Below, piece by piece: positions 22,801-31,835 of a DNA stretch of 64,000 bases. Location of the stretch: positions 4,278,001 to 4,342,000 of the forward strand of contig NC_063014.1 of the NCBI RefSeq assembly GCF_020509005.1. Reading direction: 5' to 3'. The position numbers and the translations under genes were made by a program. How positions within the stretch are numbered: position 1 is the stretch's first letter; every line of letters begins with the position of its first letter. The stretch comes from Fulvia fulva (lineage: Eukaryota > Ascomycota > Dothideomycetes > Mycosphaerellales > Mycosphaerellaceae). Under the pieces are notes generated by a model that made no database searches, was not told the DNA's origin, and was given only the letters and a program-made list of their open reading frames with translations.

Positions 22801-24235
22801 TAACTTCGTCTCTATTTAGTAGAACTCGTATTTATCGATGTCTAATTATAGGCCGGCTTCACGTATACGTTATAGTACTTTACGTACGTATTATATATAT
22901 TTCTCGAATGTGTCGCTAAAGATCAGGATATTATCTAGGTATACTAAATAGAAGTCATCGAGATACTCCCTAAGCGTATCATTAATATATAATTAGAATG
23001 TTCCTAGAGTATTATATAGGCCGAAAGGCATTACTATACACTCGAATTGACTATAGCGAGTACTAAACGTAGTTTTCTATTCGTAGCCCTCCGTAATACA
23101 AATACGGTTAAAGGTAGAGATGATATCGAGTTTAGTAAAGTACTTCTTCCTATTTAGGCGGTTTAGTGTTTCTTAGAATAGCGGTATTAGGTATCTACTT
23201 TTGACCGTAAGGGCGTTAAGAGCTCTATAGTCGATATAGACCCGTAGACCGCCGCCTAGTTTACGTAGAATTAGTACTAGTATAGAAGCCGGGCTCGTAC
23301 TTTATTATATCGCTCTAGATTCTAGCTAATCGTCGACCTACTTCTTAATTACCTTATTCTTACGAGACGACATTACGTATAGCCGCTTAAAAGGAGGTGG
23401 CTTAGTTTCGTCTTCAAGGTATATTTTATAGTCTTTACTAGGGCGGTAAGGTAGGATCTTCGATATATCCTAACGGTTAAAATAGTCCTCGAAATCGTAT
23501 AGTTCCTAGGGCAAGTAGACCTTAGTATCTTAGTCCTTGTCTTTACCTTTTATAAATCTATCGAAGTCGCTATTTACTATTATTGTATATACTGTTAAGG
23601 GGTTTACTACCTATACCTTTCGAAGGTTTATAGCGTAGAGCCTAGTAGGATTAAAGTCTTGCCTAGTCGCTACTATTACGTAGGCTCGTAATAGATTAGC
23701 GTAGTGCTTCTAACTAGGTAGTATAATCTATATTATATAGACTTCCGCTCCTTTCTTACGAGCTAGTTTTACTACGTAGGCCGCGGAGATGTTTACGATA
23801 TCGATCTCTAGTTCTAGTTCGACAACTCGTTACTTTTGTTTCGTATATCGGTACGGTCGCTTTAATGTCTTAACGCCGTCTACCGGTCATAGTTATCGAG
23901 TATACGTACGGACGTTATCCTCTTCGTCCTCGAACGTCGTATAGAACTATAGTTAGGGTATGTACTTAGGTAACGATAGCGTAGGAGCGGTAACTTCGTC
24001 GGGGTTATCTTCTACTATCGGCGGTTAATAATTGCCTAATAGTACTAGCGTAGCTAGATAGGTAATAGACTATACTATTAGGTACTTCCTAGACCTCTAG
24101 TTTGCCTTATAGGTACGGCATTTCAAATGATTTATTATTATAATGCCCTTCTCCTATAATATCTCTAGTTCGTAGTCTACGAACTAACTAGAGCCGAGTA
24201 CGATGTTATACTCTAGTGATTCTACTAAGTAGTAG

Positions 24236-24678
24236 TGTCATGGTCTCCCCACAGAGTGTACAGAAGGTGGGGACAGAAGAGCCTCAGAGCGCTCAGAAGT
24301 CGTCAAGAAGTGACAGTCCAGCTTGGTGTGTGAGCGCCAAGAATCACATGCCCCGCAACATTCACTACGAGACCCAGCCCTCCAAATTCACCCCTCTACC
24401 AAACCTTGAAGCACGTGGAAGACTCGGAACGTAGGGCAGGTTGGAATAAGGTTTTGAGCAAAGCTGCTGAGCGCGGCCTCGCACGGGTTAGCCCTGTTGA
24501 TGCGGGGACACGCACTCGCGAGGGTCGCGTATAAATATCTGGCCTTCCCCAGGCCTCTCTTGCTTTCTTCGTCTTTTGTTTTGTGTAGCAATCATACCAT
24601 ACCCTTTTGCATCTGCACTTCGCACCTGCATTCTCGCTTTCACCCTTGCATCTCACAGGCCAGGCTCTCGCCCTGACA
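24236..24678 (+). repeat. Gypsy-A 5' LTR
   Basis: 443 bp, TG...CA ends, TATA box at 24,530-24,537. It differs from the 3' LTR at eight positions, all transitions; only one of these (GAGACC against GGGACC) carries the A/T state in the 5' copy. Confidence 0.97.
24530..24537 (+). promoter_or_regulatory. TATA box in the Gypsy-A LTR
   Basis: TATAAATA, 41 nt upstream of GTCTTTTGT (24,571), the sequence complementary to the candidate primer-binding site and therefore the likely start of the transcript. Confidence 0.7.
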
Positions 24679-24680
24679 TC

Positions 24681-24689
24681 ACAAAAGAC
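24681..24689 (+). other. Candidate self-priming primer-binding site of Gypsy-A
   Basis: ACAAAAGAC starts 2 nt after the 5' LTR and is the exact complement of GTCTTTTGT at 24,571-24,579 in the LTR. A tRNA 3'-end match was not evident. The layout fits Tf1/sushi-type self-priming. Confidence 0.55.
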
Positions 24690-24720
24690 CAACAAACCGT
24701 CAACCACTCGAGTCATCCTC

Positions 24721-25881
24721 ATGGGTGACCACGCCACCGATAGAGGTGTCAACCTCGACAACCAAGACACTCCATTCCACTTCAGTGAGTGGACTGACAT
24801 CCCCTTCTCGAACGCCGCTGCCTTCGGTGCCTGGGCAAACGCCAACCCCGACACCGCCTACGCTCTCATCAACCGCACCGTCTCCTCTTTCCGCGAGACC
24901 GCCCAGCAGGTCGAGCAAGCAAACAACCAAGCAACATACCTTCAAGGTATTGTGAACACCTTCCAGAACCTCGCCCCGTACGCCGACGACAACCGCCGCC
25001 AGCACTTCTCCAAGAAGGTCAACGACCCAGACGAGTTCGACGGCAACAAGAGCAAGTTTGAGGCATTTGAGACACAGCTCACCATCAAGCTGTTGGCTAA
25101 TGCCGACCACTTTCCGCAAGAGAAGGACAAAGTCACGTACGTCTTCTCCCTCCTTCGGGGAGACGCCGCGGCTCAGGTACAACACTACATCGACAACGCC
25201 ACGCAGACTATCGGCTGCCCGGACGTCCTCACCTTGATGCAGGACCTCCGTGCTGCCTTTGGTGATCCAGACCGTAGAGCCACCGCCCAGAACGCCATCC
25301 ACAACCTCCTCCAGAAGAACAAGAGCTTCGCCGAGTACCTCGCGGCCTTCAACCGCGACATCGGGTTCACCGGCTACAACGAAGAGACCAAGAAGAGCAC
25401 TCTCCGCCGTGGTTTGTCAGCAGAGCTTCTTCGAGCCCTCGAGGACAAGGACGTCGGTGCTATGAGCTTCCGTGAGCTCGTCGAGACCTGCCAGCGCCTC
25501 GACTCCAACATGAAACACACCGCCTCTCTCCTCGCTTCCCGTTCTCAAGGTCGTCAGCCTCGTGGTCCCGGAAGCCACTTCGCTGCTCCACTAGGCGCCG
25601 CCGCTCCTACGGCTCTCCCTCCCGTCTCTGTAGGTGACGCTATGGATCTCAGCGCTGGTGCCGCCGTCCCTCGAGTCCAGGGCCTCGTCAACGGTAAGCT
25701 CACTCCCGAAGAGAAGCTTCGCCGTCGCCAGGCCGGACTCTGCACCTACTGCGGCGGTCCAGGCCACATCGCAGCCAACTGTCCGCAGCTCGCTGCCCGT
25801 AACGCCCGCAACCCGGTTCGCGGCGCTGTCGGCGCTATCGAGCCTGCTCCTGCTGCTCCCGCTGAGCAGGAAAAAGCCTAG
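24721..25881 (+). CDS. gag: Gypsy-A Gag (capsid and CCHC nucleocapsid)
   Basis: 386 aa from the ATG at 24,721, the first ATG after the 5' LTR; the frame is open further upstream into the LTR, but that ATG at 24,607 lies within the LTR. The middle part (about 100-280) has the Retrotrans_gag look (FEAFETQLTIKL, FSLLRGDAAAQV, FAEYLAAFNRD). Near the C-terminus is a zinc knuckle CTYCGGPGHIAANC (C341, C344, H349, C354), which binds RNA in the family. Gag forms the virus-like particle. The stop TAG at 25,879-25,881 overlaps the upstream open part of pol. Confidence 0.95.
   Translation: MGDHATDRGVNLDNQDTPFHFSEWTDIPFSNAAAFGAWANANPDTAYALINRTVSSFRETAQQVEQANNQATYLQGIVNTFQNLAPYADDNRRQHFSKKVNDPDEFDGNKSKFEAFETQLTIKLLANADHFPQEKDKVTYVFSLLRGDAAAQVQHYIDNATQTIGCPDVLTLMQDLRAAFGDPDRRATAQNAIHNLLQKNKSFAEYLAAFNRDIGFTGYNEETKKSTLRRGLSAELLRALEDKDVGAMSFRELVETCQRLDSNMKHTASLLASRSQGRQPRGPGSHFAAPLGAAAPTALPPVSVGDAMDLSAGAAVPRVQGLVNGKLTPEEKLRRRQAGLCTYCGGPGHIAANCPQLAARNARNPVRGAVGAIEPAPAAPAEQEKA
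25866..25881 (+). promoter_or_regulatory. Gag-Pol overlap with candidate -1 frameshift site
   Basis: The pol frame is open from 25,866, after a TGA at 25,863-25,865, and gag ends at 25,881, so the frames overlap by 16 nt. The overlap holds GGAAAAAGC (25,869-25,877), where codons GAA AAA could slip back by one onto the pol frame. It is not a perfect X-XXY-YYZ heptamer. No good pol ATG lies at the start of the frame; a GTG occurs at 25,929. Confidence 0.6.
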
Positions 25882-28800
25882 GTCTTCCTCATCGACGCGA
25901 TGAAGACCAAGAACAACGTTTACCGAAAGTGAAGAGAGGAAAGAAGTTGAGGATCAATACAGCACAGCTAGACCTGTACGACGAGACGGGCAAGGACCAC
26001 GCTTGCAAACCGTTCGTCACGAATGTAAATATCGGCTCAAAGAAACTCTCTACTTCCAATCTCACTCTCATGGACACTGGCGCACTAGGCGAGTCTTTTA
26101 TGGACTATAAACTCGCGACCTCTCTCAACCTCGAACCCCAGGAACTGAAGTACCCTCGCACCCTTGAACTCTTTGACGGCACGGAGACTACCACTGGTAA
26201 GATTACTCATGTTGTACACACGTCAATCACCCTCGGAGGCAAGCGTATGTCGATCACCAGCTTCCTTACGTCCCTACCGCATCAGAAGTTTATCCTCGGC
26301 CTCCCCTGGTTCAGACGACACCGACCTATCATCGACTGGACTTCCCTTACTGTCAGCTTCCCTCCAGAAGTTCCTCCGGCACCTCCGCCTTCTCCGCCGC
26401 CTCAGCGCGGTCCTGAGTATACCAAGATCTTCCAGGTGAACGCCGCTGCCTTCACCACTGCTGCTAAGCAGCCCAAAGCTCAAGTCTTCGCCGCCTCTCT
26501 CCGCGATATCGACATCGCCCTCGAGAAGCTCGACAAGAAGCGTACACCTACCGACCCTGCTACGAAGGTCCCTCCTTGGGCACACCACATCCTCCACGTA
26601 TTCGATGCTAAAGCCGCAGACGAGCTGCCTCCTCATCGCCCTCACGACCACAAGATTGAGCTAGAAGAAGGTGCAGAGACACCGTTCGGACCGTTATATT
26701 CCATGTCCCGAGAAGAGCTTATCGTCCTCAAGAGATACCTCGAAGAGAACCTAAAGAAGGGGTTCATTCGAGCGAGCCGTTCCAGCGCTGGCAGTCCCGT
26801 CATGTTCGTCAAGAAGCCCGGCGGTGGTCTACGCTTCTGCGTAGACTACCGAGGCTTGAACGCTGTTACAAAGAAGAACCGCTACCCAATACCGTTGATT
26901 CAGGAGACGCTCGAGCGCCTCTCTAAGGCCAAGTACTTCACCAAGCTCGATGTCATCGCTACGTTCAACAAGTTACGAATGGCAGAAGGACACGAGTATC
27001 TCACAGCCTTCCGTACTCGCTACGGGCTGTTCGAGTCGCTCGTTATGCCCTTCGGCGTTTGTAACGGGCCTAGTACCTTCCAGAACTTCATTAACGACAT
27101 CCTTCAGGAGTTCCTCGATCAGTTCTGTACTGCCTACATCGACGACATCCTAGTCTACAGCGAGACCAAGGAGGAGCACCGCGAGCACGTCTGTAAGGTC
27201 CTTCAGAAGCTCGCAGACGCCGGCTTGCAGCTCGACATCGACAAGTGCGAGTTTGAGAAGACCGAAGTCAAGTTCCTTGGTTTGATCATTACCGCAGACG
27301 GCATCAAGATGGACCAAGAGAAGATCGACGCTATCGTCGAATGGGATGCTCCTACGAACGTCAAAGAGGTCCAGGGTTTCTTAGGCTTTGCCAACTTCTA
27401 CCGCCGCTTCATCCACGCATTTTCGGGCGTGGTACGCCCTTTGACGAAGCTCACGCGCAAGGGTGAGAAGTTCGCCTGGACCGACGAATGCCAGGAGGCT
27501 TTTGACTTGCTCAAAGCGAAGTTTGTTAAGAACCCGCTTCTACGGCACTTCGATTTCGAACTGGAGACCCGTGTAGAGACCGACGCATCCGACGGCGTGG
27601 TGGGCGGTGTCCTGCTACAACGCCGCTCGCCTGAATCCCCCTGGTTACCTGTCGCCTTCCTCTCCAAGAAGATGACCGCTACGGAGTGTAACTACGAGAT
27701 CTACGACAAGGAGCTTCTCGCCATCGTCAAAGCTTTCGAAGAGTGGCGCCCCGAGCTCGAAGGCTCTGCTATGCCCGTCCAAGTAAGCTCCGACCATAAG
27801 AACCTCGTCTACTTTATGAAGAGCAAGCTGCTCAATCGTCGCCAGGCCCGCTGGAGCGAGTTCCTCTCCCGGTTCAACTTCGTGATCTCGTACACGCCCG
27901 GCAAGGCCAACTCGATGGCCGACGCCCTTACCCGCCGCCCTGGTGACTCTCCAGTTGATCGAAGAGGGGGCCGGCAAATCGCAGGGCAACAAGTCATCAA
28001 AGAGCACAACCTCTCTTCCGAGCTTCGAGAGTACCTATCGAACGGCCAGCCTACGCTCGCCGCTTCCTTTGCTACTCTCGTGCTCGCTCCTGCCTACCTT
28101 GACGAGAGTGACGATGAATCCGAGCCTGAAGAATACGCCTCGGACGCTGAGGACTTGAACGACGATGAAGAGGGCTCAGTAACGACCGACGGCTCATCCG
28201 AATCAGACTTTGAGGGGTTTGATAATGAGGAGCAGCCCGAAGGCATTATGGCACGAGTACGAACAGCGTACGATGCCGACATAGACGCCCAAGAGTTAGT
28301 TCAGGCCCTTGGATCTGGCGCGAGGACATTCCCGGGCTTCTCGCTGTCCGAGTGCGAGCTCCAGGAAGGTGTCGTCTACTTCCGTAAGAAGCTTTACGTA
28401 CCGCAGCCCGAAGGCTCTAATATCCGAGCTGAGATTCTTCAAATCATCCACGACTCCGCCTCTGGGGGTCACCCAGGCGTAGCCAAGACCCACAAGCTCC
28501 TCGCTAGGTGTTACTGGTGGCCGCATTCCTGGAAGGACGTCCGCCGCTACGTGCTGAACTGCGCTACTTGCCGAAGAGCCAAAGCTAACCGCCACCGTCC
28601 CCACGGTCTCTTGCACCCTCTCCCGGCTCCTGATCGTCCGTGGAAGCACATCACTATGGACTTTATCACCGATCTTCCTCACGGCAAGACCTTCAGCGGC
28701 GTGAAAGCAAAGGCCCTTCTAGTGATCGTGGACCGTCACTCCAAGGACCGGTACATGATCCCGTGCTGGAGCATGACCGCAAAGGAGACTGCTCGCTTGT

Positions 28801-30128
28801 TCTACGAATTCGTCTGGCGCTTTCAAGGCCTCCCGGATAGCATCACCTCTGACAGAGGCACCCAGTTCATCTCGCACTTCTGGAAGCGTCTGTGTGCTAT
28901 CCTGGGCATCAAGCATAACCTCTCGACCAGTTTTCAGCCACAGACCGACGGCCAGACCGAAATTACGAACGCTATCCTCGAGCAGGTCCTTCGTTGCTTC
29001 GTCGACTACCACCAGAAGGATTGGCCTCAGCATATCCCTGCGGTGGAGTTCGCTACTCGTAACTGGGACTCGGAGACTACTGGCTACTCTCCCTTCTATA
29101 CTACGAGAGGTTACCACCCTCGTACAGGCATGGAACCAGAAGAACCTCTCCCGCCTACCGAAGACGCAAACGAGCAAGCAGCAGACGCGTTCGCTACTAT
29201 GCTCTCACAGATCCATGAAGAAGTTCACGACGAGATGGTGTACGCACAAGCAATCTACGAGGATCAAGCCAATCGTCGTCGCCAGCCAGCTCCCGACTAC
29301 CAAGTAGGCGATATGGTCTACCTCAACTCTAAGAACATCAAGACGGACCGCCCCTCCAAGAAGCTGAACTGGAAGAACCTAGGTCCTTTTGAGATCACCG
29401 AGCGTATCAGTTCACACGCCTACCGTCTAGCTCTTCCTGCGAACATAAAGATCCACGACGTCTTCCATCCCGTACGCCTTCGGCCGTCGGCTGAGGACCC
29501 ATTCCCGAACCAAAACCAAGACATGCCAGGTCCTCCCGATGAAGTAGAAGTCGACGAGCCTATTAACCTACCTTCTGACGACTATGCCGTCCGCAAGATC
29601 CGGGGAATCCGCGCAGAGCCTAACGACGTTGAAGGACTACCGCCGATCAAGTATGAAGTCGAATGGCAAGGTTGCCCTAAGTGGGATACCTCATGGGAAC
29701 CTATCCAACATATCATCTTCAATCGTCAAGCAATCGAAGAATACCACGCCCGCGCAGACGGCCCAGAAGTCAACATCGGCAGGCTCTTCGAATCTGAGCT
29801 CTTCGACGGGGCTTACCAATGGTGTATCGACCATGACATCAGGCCTAGGCCTGGTACTGAAGCTGAACATCCTCGATATATGGAACTACTACGGCTTCGT
29901 AGGAACTCAGCTTTGTTCGGGGGGGCTACTGTCATGGTCTCCCCACAGAGTGTACAGAAGGTGGGGACAGAAGAGCCTCAGAGCGCTCAGAAGTCGTCAA
30001 GAAGTGACAGTCCAGCTTGGTGTGTGAGCGCCAAGAATCACATGCCCCGCAACATTCACTACGGGACCCAGCCCTCCAAATTCACCCCTCTACCAAACCT
30101 TGAAGCACGTGGAAGACTCGGAACGTAG
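25866..30128 (+). CDS. pol: Gypsy-A Pol polyprotein: protease, RT, RNase H, integrase, chromodomain
   Basis: About 1,420 codons, uninterrupted, made by -1 frameshift (start given as the first open codon). Positions counted from 25,929: aspartic protease LMDTG (D49-T50-G51); RT with FCVDYRGLNAVTKKNRYPIP and catalytic YIDD (403-406); RNase H starting ETDASDG; integrase with an HHCC zinc-binding region (HPGVAKTH...CATC) and catalytic D911, D975, E1011 (exact D-D-35-E); a chromodomain YEVEWQGCPKWDTSWEP near 1,242-1,258, which in chromoviruses guides insertion to histone-marked chromatin. The frame continues across the polypurine tract and 66 codons into the 3' LTR. RT reads KLDVIATFNKLRM where the family usually has IAAFN, possibly a TpG-to-TpA change. 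Confidence 0.95.
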   Translation, partial: AGKSLGLPHRRDEDQEQRLPKVKRGKKLRINTAQLDLYDETGKDHACKPFVTNVNIGSKKLSTSNLTLMDTGALGESFMDYKLATSLNLEPQELKYPRTLELFDGTETTTGKITHVVHTSITLGGKRMSITSFLTSLPHQKFILGLPWFRRHRPIIDWTSLTVSFPPEVPPAPPPSPPPQRGPEYTKIFQVNAAAFTTAAKQPKAQVFAASLRDIDIALEKLDKKRTPTDPATKVPPWAHHILHVFDAKAADELPPHRPHDHKIELEEGAETPFGPLYSMSREELIVLKRYLEENLKKGFIRASRSSAGSPVMFVKKPGGGLRFCVDYRGLNAVTKKNRYPIPLIQETLERLSKAKYFTKLDVIATFNKLRMAEGHEYLTAFRTRYGLFESLVMPFGVCNGPSTFQNFINDILQEFLDQFCTAYIDDILVYSETKEEHREHVCKVLQKLADAGLQLDIDKCEFEKTEVKFLGLIITADGIKMDQEKIDAIVEWDAPTNVKEVQGFLGFANFYRRFIHAFSGVVRPLTKLTRKGEKFAWTDECQEAFDLLKAKFVKNPLLRHFDFELETRVETDASDGVVGGVLLQRRSPESPWLPVAFLSKKMTATECNYEIYDKELLAIVKAFEEWRPELEGSAMPVQVSSDHKNLVYFMKSKLLNRRQARWSEFLSRFNFVISYTPGKANSMADALTRRPGDSPVDRRGGRQIAGQQVIKEHNLSSELREYLSNGQPTLAASFATLVLAPAYLDESDDESEPEEYASDAEDLNDDEEGSVTTDGSSESDFEGFDNEEQPEGIMARVRTAYDADIDAQELVQALGSGARTFPGFSLSECELQEGVVYFRKKLYVPQPEGSNIRAEILQIIHDSASGGHPGVAKTHKLLARCYWWPHSWKDVRRYVLNCATCRRAKANRHRPHGLLHPLPAPDRPWKHITMDFITDLPHGKTFSGVKAKALLVIVDRHSKDRYMIPCWSMTAKETARLFYEFVWRFQGLPDSITSDRGTQFISHFWKRLCAILGIKHNLSTSFQPQTDGQTEITNAILEQVLRCFVDYHQKDWPQHIPAVEFATRNWDSETTGYSPFYTTRGYHPRTGMEPEEPLPPTEDANEQAADAFATMLSQIHEEVHDEMVYAQAIYEDQANRRRQPAPDYQVGDMVYLNSKNIKTDRPSKKLNWKNLGPFEITERISSHAYRLALPANIKIHDVFHPVRLRPSAEDPFPNQNQDMPGPPDEVEVDEPINLPSDDYAVRKIRGIRAEPNDVEGLPPIKYEVEWQGCPKWDTSWEPIQHIIFNRQAIEEYHARADGPEVNIGRLFESELFDGAYQWCIDHDIRPRPGTEAEHPRYMELLRLRRNSALFGGATVMVSPQSVQKVGTEEPQSAQKSSRSDSPAWCVSAKNHMPRNIHYGTQPSKFTPLPNLEARGRLGT
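29919..29925 (+). other. Polypurine tract of Gypsy-A
   Basis: Seven G followed by CTAC directly before the 3' LTR; primes plus-strand synthesis in this family. It lies within the pol reading frame. Confidence 0.6.
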
Positions 30129-30372
30129 GGCAGGTTGGAATAAGGTTTTGAGCAAAGCTGCTGAGCGCGGCTTCGCACGGGTTAGCCCTGTTAATACGGG
30201 GACACGCACTCGCGAGGGTCGCGTATAAATATCTGGCCTTCCCCAGGCCTCTCTTGCTTTCTTCGTCTTTTGTTTTGTGTAGCAATCATACCATACCCTT
30301 TTGCATCTGCACTTCGTACCTGCATTCTCGCTTTCACCCTTGTATCTCATAGGCTAGGCTCTCGCCCTGACA
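29930..30372 (+). repeat. Gypsy-A 3' LTR
   Basis: 443 bp. Seven of eight differences from the 5' LTR are C-to-T or G-to-A in this copy, and six of these seven are CpA to TpA or TpG to TpA. The pol frame runs 199 nt into this LTR. Confidence 0.97.
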
Positions 30373-30820
30373 AGTAGCTAAGGATTTCGACGTAGCCGCC
30401 GATATTAAAAGGAAAGTACGTAGACTCGGTAATAAGCTCGTTAGCGGAGCCGCTATTAGCTAGTCCTAATTGAAGAGGTTCTTCCTAGAGTCGAGGAAGA
30501 TTATATATACGAGCGTATACAGAATTTATATACTAAGAGGTAGTACTATAATTAGGGAAGGTAAGAGCTTGATTACTATCTATACTACTAGGTATTATAA
30601 GGTAAGGGGACACTCTCGGCCTTAGTACCCCTCGTGTAATAGGCGGTGTTAGAGAGCTTACTAATATACGTAAAGCGTACTCTAGTCCTTATATTACCGT
30701 ATCTCGCTATGTTTCCTTCTTAGTATTATGTTCGTAAGTAGGACTAACGGTTGTCGTACTTAAGCGTTAGTCTAGCTATTTCCCTATTACTAAGGATTAG
30801 CCGGTGTCTATATTAAAGAG

Positions 30821-31835
30821 CTTAGGCGAGAGGGCCTGCCTATCGAAGGGACTCGTCGCGCCGCTAGCGAAGATCTAAAACTAATGCCTAAGGAAGGTTA
30901 CCGGGGCATATAAGTCGACACTAACGAGGATGCTTAAGTACGAGACCGCTATACCGCCGATCGACCTATATATCTAGGGACTACGGACCTCCTACTTAGG
31001 CAAGTCGGCACAGTACCTAGTATAGAAGGTCATCGCTAGTATAGTCGTAAGGGCCCGCGAATCAGTACTAGCGTATAGGGGCATTCGACCCGGAAACGAG
31101 CCGAACTACCGGGTAAGGGACGAACAGCTAGTAATATAATAGGAAGGTGAGAAATCGTTTGTAGAGCAACTATAGAAAGAGAGGTGGAACAACTAGGTTA
31201 TAGGGCATAGTAGACGCCCTTAGCTAGCGGGACAACCTAAGGAATAGTCAGCTATAAAATCCGCGGTCAAGTACCTCCCGAAGCTTATCTACTACCGCCT
31301 TACGAGGGCATAGAGTAGTATAGCAACCTAACTACGAAGCGAACACATCGGCCTCTAGGGGTACCTATTATAGAGGAAGGTTCTAGGATATACGAATACT
31401 AGCTACCCCTACGGCTATCGCTCCTAGAACGTACGGCACGCACTCCTCGTCTATCCGAGGTAGTCGCTAGGAAGGGGGGAGTGGATAGTAAAGGCGAGGA
31501 ACCGGACGATTAGGGCACTTCTTAACAACGCTAAGGACCTACGGCGCATTACGAACTAGATACTAGAGAAGGGCTGGCTAGAACAGTACCGCCTAGTAGG
31601 AGTAGTGTAGGAAGAGAGGACACGACGTAGCGCGACGAGACCGGCTAGGAGCGGGGGCTAACGGGGTAGTGACATAGACTACGTACGTTTAGAGGGAAAG
31701 CTAAACTAGATAAGGAGTAGTCGGGGGCGGGAAGGGTTTTTACCTATTCGGGTTTCCCTTTGTACATAACAATAGATATATACCTATATAGGCCGGATAG
31801 GGTCCTAGAACAGGGGAATGACAAATCTATCTATC
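30821..31835 (+). mobile_element. LINE-A copy 2, 5'-truncated, inserted in Gypsy-B
   Basis: 1,015 bp matching the 3' end of LINE-A (compare 7,327-8,340), ending in an (ATCT)n tail. Flanked by 10-bp TATTAAAGAG at 30,811-30,820 and 31,836-31,845. The uninterrupted site is visible in Gypsy-B copy 1 near 2,430-2,440. Confidence 0.93.

Larger units (their letters stand above)
24236..30372 (+). mobile_element. Gypsy-A, complete and apparently intact chromovirus (Ty3/gypsy) retrotransposon
   Basis: 6,137 bp flanked by AGTAG at 24,231-24,235 and 30,373-30,377. It has identical-length 443-bp LTRs starting TGTCAT and ending CTGACA. It encodes gag, and in the -1 frame protease, RT, RNase H, integrase and chromodomain, all uninterrupted. 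The LTRs differ at eight sites (about 98% identical), so insertion is recent. It sits inside RIP-ruined Gypsy-B, and its normal composition stands out from the surrounding TpA-rich DNA. The empty site is preserved in Gypsy-B copy 1 at about 1,988-2,000. Confidence 0.97.

Noticed and set aside
24216..24434. 72-aa frame in the 5' LTR of Gypsy-A
   Set aside because: It is the LTR copy of the last codons of pol; in the 5' LTR it has no upstream coding context.
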